Assembly (NCBI GenBank): GCA_027605045.1
Contig: JAQFWX010000019.1
Location: forward strand, 310,001-374,000
Direction of reading: 5' to 3'
DNA from: Phallus indusiatus
Taxonomy: Eukaryota > Basidiomycota > Agaricomycetes > Phallales > Phallaceae
DNA length: 64,000 bases
Shown here: positions 32,970 through 44,430 of the stretch, in pieces
How positions within the stretch are numbered: position 1 is the first letter of the stretch
Layout of the letters: every line of letters begins with the position of its first letter
Position numbers and translations under genes: made by a program
Notes under the pieces: model-generated
What the model saw: the letters and a program-made list of their open reading frames with translations, nothing else
What the model was told of the DNA's origin: nothing
The model's database searches: none

Positions 32970-35560
32970 CTAGGTGATACACCATCTTTGGTTCATATCG
33001 AGCATTCGCCCATTTAGAGTATGAATTTCTTCGAGTTCTTCAAATTCCGGGCATACCCAATTCCTAACAAGCTTCCCATACCCTATTATAGTGCCATAGT
33101 ATTCGCAAGCATCCTTTTTTTTAGAAACTTTTTCAATCTGAAGAATTGGGGCACTATCGAAGTCTTTTGGGGGGAAAAGAATCCCGATTTCTCGATGGTA
33201 CTCATATGTCGGTTCCTTGTAACAGATGAGTTTGTGTATCTCGCCGGTATTAATATCCCTCAATAACAGCGATGATTGATCCAAATTACTTTCCTTTCCT
33301 GACACAATAAATCCAAGGTTACGGATGTGCAACCCATCCGGTTTACAAGTTCCCCACACACGTTTTTTTTCCAACATCCAATCATCATTCATCAAGCGAA
33401 TTGAATAGAGTTGGTTTTCTGGAAGGGAGGCTAGCGAGGCAGGAGCCCATCTGAATGGAGAGTCTTTAAGCAGATTGCTTTTTGACCACGGTTTTCGCAT
33501 AGATTCAGCGTCATCCGGTGCGTAGCATTCTTCGAAGAGAACCGCTATTGGGATTTCGCGTAATTCCAGGTAAAACATCGCCATACGTTCTGCGACATCT
33601 TCAGTTTTGAGTAAATTCGGTGCTGAGCGGCCTAATAAGAAAGTAAGGCATAGTGGTTCGTCCTCTTGCTTGCTAGTTGAACGCTTGTTGACAGCGTCGG
33701 CGAGCGATATAAACTGAGATTCAGCTTCATTCATTAGCAATCGTAACGAGGGTAGACGTGTTTCCATCGCTACGTCTATGTAAGCCCCATAAAGTATCTC
33801 TGACTTTATCCCTGATATCATATCGTTCTCGTCCCAAATGAAGGTTTGTTTATCTTCAGGAGATAAATGTTTTTGGCGATAGTAATACTTAAATTTGAGA
33901 GTTGTTCTATCCCATTCCACTAGATCCTCTTGCATCTGGAAAAACAGTCTTTCGTTATCGCCCCTCGCCAATGTATACACGGCTTCCTTGAGAGTCCAAA
34001 TCCGCTTGGCCCATCCCCCACAGAATATCTTGATACCGATCTCCAAATTAGAGGCCATCCGGGAGTCGAGATTGTATAATTCTCTATCCAAGACTAGTGT
34101 TGCTGTGGCATCGTGGAATGTCTCCCGTATTTGATGGATAGCCAGCGTTCGGTAAGGCCTTAGATGGGGTGCGACGGGTATACAAAGTGTATCTATCCAG
34201 AAGGCGATCGGCGTCTTTTCAGTGTTATCTCGATGGATTATATTTCCCAAGTTGTCAATCAAGTTACGAAGGCGGAGCAATTGACAATGCGGCAAAGAAT
34301 TGTCGTGGGGATTTCCAAGTCCATCAGCCCCTAGTAGAAGTATGTCCATCATTCCGCGGATGAGTTTTATAATAAAAATCGCTTACAAACATGACTGATT
34401 GTAATGTAAGGCATTTCTTCTCTATCAACGATGGTTAAGGTTGTGGTGCCTGTTGCATCATCCGGATCAATTGACGAGACCAAGATTTTCGGTATTTTAT
34501 TCCTTTCTAAAGATCCCTTCAATCTTTCAGGATCAACGGCCACAAAATTACAGTTACAATCATCCGAGACGTGCGCAGTTCTGTAGGTTTTTGGATCCGT
34601 CTGGCTCGCCAGGCACCTTGTTTCCGTGCAAGTGCTATGATCCCGAAGTGCATGAGGACGTTCGAGGAAATATGCGAAAAACTTCATATCATGATCTAAT
34701 CCCTCCAACTCGCTGATAGAGCACCACCCACGCGGAAGAGGCTTTTTCTTGAGCAAAGACTGAATCGTGTTTTGCCCTTCTGGCATCCAGACCAATAGAT
34801 CAGGGAAATACAAGCCTGACCTCTTTTGTGTCCAGCACACTCGCGGAGGTGAAAAGTGTAATATTGTCATAAATATCGTCCGTAGAGCGATATTGATTGA
34901 GATTAAGACAAGACACTCTTCAAATGTGTATTCATGTTCATCCTCCTTGGTTCGTCTGGTGATAATTAGTTGAACATGGCGAGCAATTTTTGTCAACTCT
35001 CGTATTAGGCGTTTCGAGGTTTCTGCCCGATTAGAGTGATGCATCAAGGAAGCTCCGTATAGTTGTCTTGGTAAACCATTTAAAGGTTGGGTGGTCACCA
35101 TCCCATCTACAACGAAATTTTTCGTGATATCCTGTCCCGGATCGAGCCCGCACCGGGAACAAACCTCCTTCAAAGCGCCAAAAAATAACCACGCTTGCAG
35201 GAAAGCGATTTTTTCCCGAGTAGATACAGATGATACTCCTTTCTTTGTGACCGCAGGACGCGCCAAACCATAAGGCTCTCCAGGAGCTTTCTTACTCCCT
35301 AGTGCTTCCCTTTTACAAGCTCCCGGGGGACAATCCGGATGGCACCACCGATCTTTTCGATGGACTTCCCAGCCCATCCTTGTTGGGAAATCCCAAAATT
35401 TGAGAATGTTGTAAGGAATGGTGTTGCATAGAAATGGGACTTCTATAGGAATGAATTCGGGACGACCGGTATTGACGAGGACCTGGTCGTTCACATGCAC
35501 AGGAGTGGCAGCCGTGGACTCGCGGCGATCGGAAACTGGATTGATCGTTATCGGCGACAT
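32970..35560 (-). CDS. HET-domain (heterokaryon incompatibility-like) protein
   Basis: Two exons joined by a 56-nt intron (34331-34386) give about 844 residues. The junction restores the domain opening ITISHVWADGLGN. It is followed by SLPHCQLLRL and FWIDTLCIPV, the conserved first blocks of the HET domain, known from fungal non-self recognition and programmed cell death. The N-terminal half carries Cys/His-rich pieces (WCHPDCPPGACK, CSRCGLDPG, CTETRC) common in basidiomycete HET proteins. ATG 35560 is used because the longer reading starts at TTG. The gene sits on the opposite strand within the F-box array. A role in allorecognition is inferred from the family and not shown here. Confidence 0.85.
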
Positions 35561-35814
35561 CGTTGAAACTGCCGGTTGGGCTTGATTCAAAGGCTGGTAT
35601 TTTGGATTTGGCCTTGGTATTGCGTCGGAGGGTAGCGACTACTTCGATGATCGATGATTGTTGAACACAAGATTGCGTGTGAGTGTGAGACACAGCATGC
35701 AAACAGCATTCTGGTGCTATTTGAGGCTTGACGCGTGACGCCCAATATTACGAAAGGCTTGTCGCAACGCGCAGTGTAAAATTTAGGTAGAACTTGTATT
35801 TTCGTAGCTAGAGA

Positions 35815-35990
35815 AATAATTGAGGACTTGGAAATCCATTTAATTCAAACGGTGTGAATGGTTGTTCCCAAAATAATATTTTTTGAGATAACAGTAGCTC
35901 CATTGTACAAAATTTCTAGATCCATGCTCCATTCAGTCGTTTATCGATACAAACCGGATTACTTAGGATCTGCGCATGCGGGAAAAGAGA
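35815..35990 (+). pseudogene. 3' end remnant of a member-3-like F-box gene
   Basis: The text attgaggacttggaaatcca followed by attcaaacggtgtgaat matches the last codons and stop of member 3 near 29050-29090, and the following 3' flank also aligns. No coding region precedes it. It marks the left edge of the duplicated block that carries member 5. Confidence 0.75.
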
Positions 35991-36124
35991 TCGGCTGCTA
36001 GCAGCCACTCGGCTTACTCCAGGTCTCCAAGTTGCAACCATAAGCGCCGCAAGCGACGCCCACCGAGAACAAACAGTCTTCTCCAAAATATCTAGACAAC
36101 AAAGTCAAATTGCTTGCTTTTCAA

Positions 36125-37684
36125 ATGTCTTATACAGTTGTTACATCTATGAGAACACTTCCCGTGGAACTCATGACTATCATTTTCTGCTTTGTCGGCC
36201 CCTTGTCAGGGAAAGATCCTTACCCGTATTTACGACTTTGCTGGGTTTGTCGTTACTGGCGCGACATCGTATTGAACGAACCGAAGTTCTGGTCTGTTCT
36301 GGATATGGAGAAGAGTTTGGATTGGGGTCTCAACAAAGAAGTAATCCTTCGCTCCGAATGTCATACACTGGACGTTATCGTGCCTTTATTGGACTGGGAA
36401 AAAGAAACACTATGTCGTTTAAACGAATTTGTGTTTTCTAACGAACGGCGTCGATCCCAGCTTAGGAGTTTATTGTGTCACAAGCCTCGGGTTTCGTGGC
36501 TGACAGACGGTTTTAACTTCAAGGACTTGTCAAAACTTTATTTTCCTCAACTGGAGAGGTTAAGCGGCTCATCAGCTTTGGACAAAGATATTTTGATAAC
36601 ACTTATCACCTCCTCTCGTCTACGATACGTGGACCTTTCTTGGGATACCCTGTCAAGGCTTCACAAGCAGAAACTACTACACCATCTATCGCGTATCGAA
36701 TGGCTTGAAATGACTTCACTCCCGCTCAATAGATTGACCGCGGATCCCATTCCTGAGATTCTCGAAAGCTTGCCCAATCTGCAAGTTTTGATTTTGACCC
36801 GGGAGAGGAAGGCATGGAGTTCCAATCCCGGCGAAGCTCTCGAAGGTTCGATAACGTTACCGAAACTGCGGCTTTTAAGCTTGGACCTTGGTGCTCGTAA
36901 ACCTTGGACATTTAATGCACCCAAATTAGATTATATTTCCGTTTTGAATTTCGGAGAACAGAGCTGTTATGACTGGGATCTTTTGGGAAATATCGACTTT
37001 TCAAAAATCAGTCACGTACTCATTGGAAGGCATGGCAACGTTGAGCCCGGGGGAGATTCCCCTGATGTTGCCCATGACTATTGCTCTGCTTGGTGGACAC
37101 GTCCCGCATGTCCGGTTGCATGTATCTCTGGCTCAAATCATCTACAACTCGACTGTCTACCATCTCAGAAGTTCCATAATGCAGCCTTGGTTTCGCAGGT
37201 CGCCGCTAATGGCTCCCTGGATCTACCACCCAGAAACTCTTTTCATCTTTCTATGTCATGTGCGGATGTCAAGGCCTTTGATGTTGTCTTGAAGCGCGCC
37301 ACAAACCTCGTCGAGCTCACGGTGAATTATGGCACCACCAAAACTGACCAGAAGTTTTCCGTGTTCTTGATCAAAATATTAAACAGCGTCGGTGCAAGAA
37401 TCACAACGTTGAATATCATTGATGCTCACAGTCTCACCGAAACTTGTAACATAATCGCGGATGGACGGTGTGTTCCCTGCCTGGAACGACTCACGTTCCA
37501 CAATGCGTTTCAAACAGGGGGTACATTCTTTTTACTTCATCGATTGAGAGCCATACAACACGCTAGACTCGACGCCGGCTCTTCGCCATTAAAAATTCTT
37601 GAGCTGAAAAACTTTATAGGCATCCCTTCTTCGAGAGTTAAAGAAATCGAAGAAATAGGAATAAAGTTGATTCAGTCGATGTGA
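36125..37684 (+). CDS. F-box protein, array member 5
   Basis: Intronless, about 519 residues from ATG 36125 (MSYTVVTSMRTLPVEL). It is nearly identical to member 4 over the F-box and much of the solenoid (LPNLQVLILTRERK, ITLPKLRLLSLDL, ending IEEIGIKLIQSM). It differs by a short insertion in the middle (GDSPDVAHDYCSAWW). It is separated from the rest of the array by the P450 relic and the HET gene. Confidence 0.87.
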   Translation: MSYTVVTSMRTLPVELMTIIFCFVGPLSGKDPYPYLRLCWVCRYWRDIVLNEPKFWSVLDMEKSLDWGLNKEVILRSECHTLDVIVPLLDWEKETLCRLNEFVFSNERRRSQLRSLLCHKPRVSWLTDGFNFKDLSKLYFPQLERLSGSSALDKDILITLITSSRLRYVDLSWDTLSRLHKQKLLHHLSRIEWLEMTSLPLNRLTADPIPEILESLPNLQVLILTRERKAWSSNPGEALEGSITLPKLRLLSLDLGARKPWTFNAPKLDYISVLNFGEQSCYDWDLLGNIDFSKISHVLIGRHGNVEPGGDSPDVAHDYCSAWWTRPACPVACISGSNHLQLDCLPSQKFHNAALVSQVAANGSLDLPPRNSFHLSMSCADVKAFDVVLKRATNLVELTVNYGTTKTDQKFSVFLIKILNSVGARITTLNIIDAHSLTETCNIIADGRCVPCLERLTFHNAFQTGGTFFLLHRLRAIQHARLDAGSSPLKILELKNFIGIPSSRVKEIEEIGIKLIQSM

Positions 37685-38219
37685 GATGTACTTTATTATG
37701 TAGTTTTATTCGCTTCCGGTTGTATTGATAGTGTATGCATCATGGTTGAGCATTCAAATATAAGCTTTTTCCGAGCCTGAGGTCCAACTGCAAAATCTTG
37801 GCACTCGACATTATTCGAAACATATTATGGATAATGGTTCGCCGCTGCTTGATTATTTGTCTCTCGGTTCAGCTGCTCTGCACGCTTACGGTATATGATG
37901 TCGTTAACGTCGTCAGGTGGCATGATCCTCTGGTCACTTTCGACGAAGACGTTGGGGGCGTGATACTTAATAGATAAGCGTGGTTTGAGACGATTGGACA
38001 CGGAAGTTTAAAGATGGTGGTGCAACAACAAAACGCGTGTAGTCTGAAGAGTATCCGTCGTTTCGTGTCATATCATCTGATGATTGTAGATCCGGACCGG
38101 AAAGATTTAAATTGGCGATACGAACTGCTAGATAAGAGATAATCTGCGAGATATGCGCGTGTGTCCATAAATAAAGGCGACGAAAGTAAGTTTCGCGAGG
38201 AGATCGATCGATACGAAAA
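37685..38219. other. Intergenic, no gene supported
   Basis: The first 200 bp resemble the 3' flank of array member 4 (30955-31150), for example aataaagttg-type ends, cattcaaat and tttttccg. The rest is the promoter region of the hydrolase gene. The minus frame at 37967-38245 has no motif. Confidence 0.45.
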
Positions 38220-39508
38220 ATGGGTGTTTTCAGATTTTTGCTCACTTTTGCTTTGTTAGCTGCGGTATCTGCTCAACCCGCCTCTTCAAATGGGCTAAGG
38301 AACGATCCCAATTTCTTCGGAAATGACCTTAACTTTTGGACCCAACTTGAGTCCGGCTGGGATGTATGCATTTCCCCCCTATCTTCCTAAATGGTCATGC
38401 CGCTGATCCTGATTATGATTTCAGTTGACTAGAGGTGTAACAGAAGGAGCGATAACATTACCTGTACCGCAAAATGGTCCGATTATCGTTCAACCCAACA
38501 CAACGGCGTTAGTCATCATCGACATGCAAAATTTCTTCTTGCATGAGAGTTTGAATGGTGATCCAAAAGGCAGAGCAATTGTCCGTAAGTAATTCCAGTT
38601 TCCGCTTGAGACGTTGACATGATATTAATAATTTACTTTAAGCCACTACGATTAATCTCATTAAAGCATTCCGCGCTGCGGGTATGCCCGTCATCTGGAC
38701 TAACTGGGGATTAACGGAGAACGACTGTAAGTCCTACTGCTCATCAAGATGAACGTTTGACGTACTCTTTGGTAGTGGTTAATATGCCTCCCGCGTTCAT
38801 TCGCGGCTTTTCGGAGACCGGAAGCTCACAAACTTCTTTTGGGAGCAATATGGGCACCATCGTTGTTCCTGCCTCCGACCAATCGATCGCGGCTAGCGTT
38901 ACAACTCCCAAGCCTAACATGACAGTAGAAGTTGGTCGGATGTTGTTCCGTGGGACATGGAACGCTCAACCGTGCGTTTTGAAAACAGCCTTGTGTGTCA
39001 GAAATGTTGACGGTAACATTTTTGCATAACACAGGTGGGGCGATTTGTTCGATGAGCAGCAAAAGGGTGTTGCGGCGGGAACCGATTTCTATTTCAATAA
39101 AAGTATGCAGAAATTGTTCATGAGTATCATGGAAAGAATGACTAACGCAAAAAAAAAACTCATAGACCGACTTTCTGGGATGTGGGGCCCAGGAACACCT
39201 ATGCAGACATTCCTTGAGGATAACAGCATGACGACATTGTTCTTTGGTGGAGTGAACATAGATCAATGTGTTTGGGGAACACTATTGGAGTAAGTGATGA
39301 TTGGCTGCATAGCGCGTTCCAATGATTGAATTCTGTCAGTTCCTATTACAAGGGCTATGACGTTATCCTGTTGGATGATATATCTGCGACAACTTCTCCG
39401 CTAAGCGCGACCCAAATGGTGGATTATAATGCAGGATTGAATGGATGGAGAGCAAATTCGACAGATATTTTGGCAGCGATACAGAAGGCTGCTAAAAAGC
39501 ATGAATGA
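38220..39508 (+). CDS. Secreted isochorismatase-like (cysteine) hydrolase
   Basis: Spliced protein of about 290 residues. The ATG at 38220 opens a typical signal peptide (FLLTFALLAAVSA), so export is likely. The isochorismatase-like fold shows its catalytic triad: Asp in LVIIDMQNFF, Lys in FNKNRLSGMW (created by the splice near 39103/39168), and Cys in GVNIDQCVWGTLLD. Further conserved pieces are MPVIWTNWG near residue 100 and YDVILLDDISAT. These enzymes hydrolyse varied small amides or vinyl ethers; the substrate is not predictable. Several introns of 50-75 nt were placed by frame continuity. Confidence 0.87.
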
Positions 39509-40009
39509 TTTTAGAGATACTGAATAAAGGTTGATTTTTCTGAAACGCGTGTCAAACACAATCACATTGGTCAAACGGAGAAGACACAGCAACTTACTCG
39601 TTTGAAGTGAATCACGATAAAAAATTATCGATTTATCATTCAACTTACTCTTCAAATGCTGAGCGATGCAGCGAATTTGAAACCTTGGAGCCCGATGACG
39701 TGATTTTTGCTTGTCAGTAGTATTGTCGCATACGTTTTAAGACGGCCATAATCTCGTAAATCTTATCAGTAAAAGCAGAATTCGGAACAGTAAATTTCAA
39801 ATACGTTAATCCTTCTGAGTATAACATCTGATAACGGGAACAGAAGAAGCAACGGAAACAGATTGAGCTGAAAGTCCAGGCCGTCACGCCATTGGCTCTA
39901 GTCCTCGGCATCTGCCGGAATTGAACGCTTCCTGTCTTTGCTCAAAATGGTGGAGCCATGCTCATGAAACCATAATCAATATTCACACCTCGTTTCTCTT
40001 TCCGACGTC
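39509..40009. other. Intergenic, no gene supported
   Basis: Holds the 3' flank of the hydrolase gene and the promoter of the transporter gene. The small minus frames (39401-39655 and 39714-39911) show no motif. Confidence 0.5.
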
Positions 40010-42291
40010 ATGTCATCGAGTTCGACGTCTTCAGCAGCGTCGGCATCCCCGACGCATTCTAACACAGTACCCCCAAAGTATCGACCGTAAGTCGCGCTGT
40101 TTTTTGTTTTGCCTTTTTCTCGCATCTGAGGCGGGAAGTTTTTCGGAGCAATTTTTCTTATCTTTTTTACCTTTATCTATCACAGTGTCGGTGTCGCTCT
40201 TGCCGTTGGTTCAGGACTGTTAATTGGGTCGTCCTTCGTCTTCAAAAAGAAGGGTCTGTTGAGCTCGCAGAAGGATCGTGTTGCAGGAGAAGGCGTGGCC
40301 TACCTCAAGAACGTGCGTTTTCTATCCACAACACTAATCAATGATTCTCACCGAGTATTATAGCCACTATGGTGGACCGGAATGACTATTATGATATTGG
40401 GCAATTATCGAATCATTTATCAACATTAATCGTTCACTTATCTCATCGTTGTTTAGGTGAAATATGTAATCTCGTGGCGTACTCTTTCCTTGAAGGTTCT
40501 AAAATCTTTCCCGCCTTCTCTTAAAGTTTCGAATTTCTGATCTCTTTCTTTTGCTAGCTATAATTGTCGTATGTCTGGCTTTGCTGTTTTTCGTGACGTC
40601 ATGATGTAATCCCACACTACAGACACCGTTGGGTGCCTTGTCCGTCGTCATCTCAGCAATACTCTCTCATTTTTTCCTGAAAGAAAAACTCTCCTTGTTC
40701 GGTTGGATCTCTTCCTTTCAATGTCTTATTGGTGCTACTATTCTCGCGCTAAACGGACCTGAGGAGCAAAGCGTGACGACTATAGCTGGCTTCAAGGCTC
40801 TTTTCCTGGCTCCTGGCTTCCTCGCGTATGGTTCTGTTTTGATCGTAGCGGCTGTGTTCATTGCCCTCTATGTGGCGCCTAGATGGGGTCACCGTAGCAT
40901 GCTTCCCCATTTAGCGATTTGCAGTCTTATTGGGGGATTGAGCGTCAGCTGCACGCAAGGGTTCGGCGCGTGCGTTGTTACCAGTATTCGTGGTGAAAAT
41001 CAGTTTAAAGTAGGTTTTCATTTCTTCATCATTTATACTAGAGTCTTATTTCTCCGCCGTTACTAGAATTGGTTTATATACTTCCTTTTGGGATTTGTTA
41101 TCATAACGCTTCTTACCGAAGTGTATTACCTTAATGTTGCTCTTGCGCTTTTCAATACGGCTATGGTTACACCTACATATTATGTCGTGCGTATCACAAT
41201 CTTTGTTAGAGCAACGTTCTCTGACTTTAGCTCTCAAGATGTTCACATTCTGTACACTAGTAACATCCGTTATCTTATACCAAGGTCTCAAAGCATCGGG
41301 AACACAAATCATGACCGTCATCCTGGCTTTCTTCATAATCTGCAGCGGTATCTTCATCCTCCAAATGTCCAAAGTCGATCCTCGAGATCTTGTCAATGTC
41401 GACGAACGTACTTCACTTCTTCTTCAAGCTGCACGGGCAGAAGTAGACCCTAAAGCTGCTAGAGAGCTCGAACGCGAGATCTCTTTGGCATCTCGTTTAT
41501 CGCGACGACGGACTGGAACTAGCATGCACACCTATCCGCAAACCTATCCAGGAAGTAGAATTATTCCTGTTAACGGTGCAGACCTGGAATCAACGATTCC
41601 CGTTCCAAGTACCAGACCGGGAGACGACACTACGACTGACGCTCAAGTGCTTATGGAGGAGGACCACACCGATCCTGATGAAGAAGTCAAAGCTATGATC
41701 GAGAAAAGCGAGGACCCGGGGATTGACGCTCTGCGAGGAACATTCGGTGCGATAGGCACCATTATGCGAGCTCGGAGGCGGAAAACGGTTCTCGCGCAGG
41801 TTTTGCAGCAACAGCGGAGTAGAACAGCAAGCCATGCGACTCGGTCGTCTGCCTCCGTGCCCATGTCTTTTATTAGCAATACACGAAGTTATATCCGACC
41901 TTCGCAGTCTCGGACTAAAGAGAAAGAATCCGGGTTTGTGGCTGATCCGGAGAAGCAGGCGATGAGGAGTTATTCGTTGATGAGCGAGTCGCCGAGTGGG
42001 ACGAGTAGTATTTTGCATCAGCATCAACATCTTCCTTTGACTGCTAGTCCTGAATTCAGCCCTTCTCCGAGACTTCCTCCTCTTCCTCCTAGTGTCCAGT
42101 TTTCGGATATGGGATCCAATGGTGGAGGAGGATCTGCACCGGTTACAAGTGATATCAACAACACGAATGCTACTGAAGATCCGCTAGATCGCGCCGGTGC
42201 GGTTTTATCTCCTAAGCGGGCTCAGACTCTTCCTGCTATTTTCAAACGTGGAATACCTATTTCATTTTTGGATGAGAAGAAAGATTCTTGA
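40010..42291 (+). CDS. NIPA-like magnesium transporter
   Basis: Membrane protein of the NIPA (DUF803) family, linked to magnesium transport, about 610 residues. Family motifs appear in order: VGVALAVGSGLLIGSSFVFKKKG, YLKNPLWWTGM, MILGEICNLVAYSFLE, VTPLGALSVVI, FFLKEKLSLFGW, VYYLNVALALFNTAMVTPTYYV and LVTSVILYQGL. There are roughly nine hydrophobic segments. A long Ser/Arg-rich cytosolic tail of about 300 residues follows. An 11-nt exon (40558-40568) supplies the codons between SFLE and TPLG. The preceding intron (40401-40456) begins with GC. ATG 40010 gives a Ser/Ala-rich leader of about 25 residues. Confidence 0.9.
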
Positions 42292-44010
42292 CGTTTTTGT
42301 TGGTGTTTGAACGACCCCTTTTAACGAACTTTGTAGTTGTATATATATACCCGATGTTCAATGATGTCTCGCGACTCGCGTTCTGCTGTTTTCTTTTTGG
42401 GGATGTGTATATATATGTATCATACGTACTCTACACGTGAATCATATCCATTTTTAATTCTGCGCGATTAGTCACATAAACGCATCGTGTCTCTTTCTGC
42501 ATGACTCTATCTATGTCGATCAGCTCATTCCATGATATCACGATTCAGGGGACCGGACTATAACTGCGTAACCATACCAAAGGGACAGCGGTCATTGAGA
42601 GTTTTTAACGACAACAAGCTGAGCATAATTTGTGAAATGAACCTTCCAATTAGTGTATCGACCATATCTGATCCAAAGACGAATGCAATAGTCCGGAAAC
42701 GTCTGAGGCGTCGTCTCGTTTCTCACCCACAGCAATTCGAGCTTCTTAAAGATCGTGCTATATCTTCATGACATCAAAACTTTAGTATCTCAGAGAAACA
42801 CTTATTCGAGATATCTCCGGACTCGCTTCCTAATCGTGCGTAGGAAGTCACCGTATAGAGAGATACTAGGCTGAGATTTTTAATTTGTTAAATGGGAAGC
42901 TACTTGGAATTTTTTTTTCAAAAAAGATTTGAAAAGAAGCTGACGAGGAGAAGAATGGAGATATTGCATTTTGCTATGCCCTCGTTGGATTTTGAGAAAA
43001 AAAGTTTAAAAGATTGGAGCGTGTCCGTGCACGTGCACCTTTCCAGTGCTTATGTTAGCCTGATGAGTTTCGACCTCCGCTGGATCTTTGAATTTGAGCG
43101 CTTCACGCTTCCAATCCTAATTCCTAACACAACACATTGTCGAAAAACTTGGGGACGATACAGTCCAATTTTTTCAAAATTCTTAAAGCTTATTTTATGC
43201 CTTGATAGCTACTTGAAATAAGCTTCGGTTTCCTGAGGGTTACGAGATTTGCTTCAGTATTTTAAACTTCGTCGTCAACCGTACGTCGCCGATTCCCCTT
43301 CATCCCTTATCTGACATCTGTGTCTAGCTAAAAGATGTCTGACAACTCCCAGGCGGTCGCGATAATTATATCTTCGCACAGTTTTTTTGTGATCATCATA
43401 AAACCTTAACTAAAAACTTTCAAGCATCGTGTGGAGCATGGCACCAGAAACTGCCGGAGAAAACAATCCTGCTTACTTAGATTGGCACTGAGGGATGCGG
43501 GATGGCCGCACATGGTTGTCAGCAGCGAACGAATTTCGAGTCGCCGCAAAATTATTTTCGGGGAGATGTATTTATGTTTTCCTCGGAATTATTTTGATGA
43601 GAGGTACTCCGATGTTCTTTAGGTGAGTTTTCACCAATTATTGTACACCTTCGCGTTCTCTCACATATTTCAGAATGGCATGAGTTTAATTATCGTTTAG
43701 ACCGGCTTCGTAGTGAAAGTAGTCCCTTGAGAGCCGTTGAAAGGTAGTGTGAAGATCAGCACTGTTCAGTCTATTCTATTCAAATAAATTAAAGCTTAAC
43801 ACACGGATTTGTGATATACATAGAAATCAATAAACAAGGCGCCAATTGCAGACTACGTCGGTTCCGGAGGTGAGCGACAATTATTGATTTCATCACATTG
43901 ATCCCATCTAATTCATTTCAAATTTATCGCCTGTAAAATTCTGTCAGCTATTCGTATTCACGATAGCGTTTGCCATTGCTGGCTGCAGCGCAGTTCCGTT
44001 ACCGGTACAC
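42292..44010. other. Gene-poor stretch
   Basis: Only isolated frames (42532-42771 and 42892-43221, plus) without motifs. The first 150 bp contain repeated tatata-type 3' UTR sequence. Nothing else was recognised. Confidence 0.5.
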
Positions 44011-44430
44011 TTACAGGTTTGGACAATTAGGTCCACAGTACCCGTGAATTAACTGGGAAGGGTGATATCGTACACGGGGGCGGCGACAACCATGATGATG
44101 TGGGCACGCGGCGTTCAGTCCATGACAATTTCCACATCCTGCTACCATGCCTCTGGAGCACCGTGGGGGATGTGTGGTACTATGTGCGCAATCAGGGCTA
44201 CTGCAGCGGCTGATGTAGTCTCTTGTGCCTCTTGAAAAGTGAGAACAGAGCGAGTATTGAGCGTCGCATTCAATATGTTGTTCACACATCTTTATCCACT
44301 TATCAGAGCATACAACGAGGAAACAATAAGGCGAACGTACAGTAATTTTGCTTGATAGCTTGATTGAAACCGGTGGGTAATTTCGCGAAAAGAAGATTTT
44401 GCTGGTATTTACTGTGCTATTACAAGTCAT
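44011..44430 (-). CDS. Small Cys/His-rich protein, unrecognised
   Basis: From ATG 44430 (MTCNSTVNTSKIFF) a 44-nt intron (ACT|gtacgt ... ataag|TGG, near 44295-44340) joins two exons into about 120 residues. The second exon is dense in Cys and His: CEQHIECDAQYSLCSHF, CSSPDCAHS, CSRGMVAGCGNCHG and CPHHHGCRR, ending YCGPNCPNL. Paired cysteines could bind metal or form disulfides; no signal peptide is seen. I know no matching family. The open frame through the cysteine-dense part and the usable intron support a real gene. Confidence 0.45.
   Translation of the reverse strand: MTCNSTVNTSKIFFSRNYPPVSIKLSSKITVRSPYCFLVVCSDKWIKMCEQHIECDAQYSLCSHFSRGTRDYISRCSSPDCAHSTTHPPRCSRGMVAGCGNCHGLNAACPHHHGCRRPRVRYHPSQLIHGYCGPNCPNL

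Noticed and set aside
42532..43221. Two plus frames after the NIPA gene
   Set aside because: No motif or codon pattern; the second is rich in Phe/Lys from AT-rich DNA.
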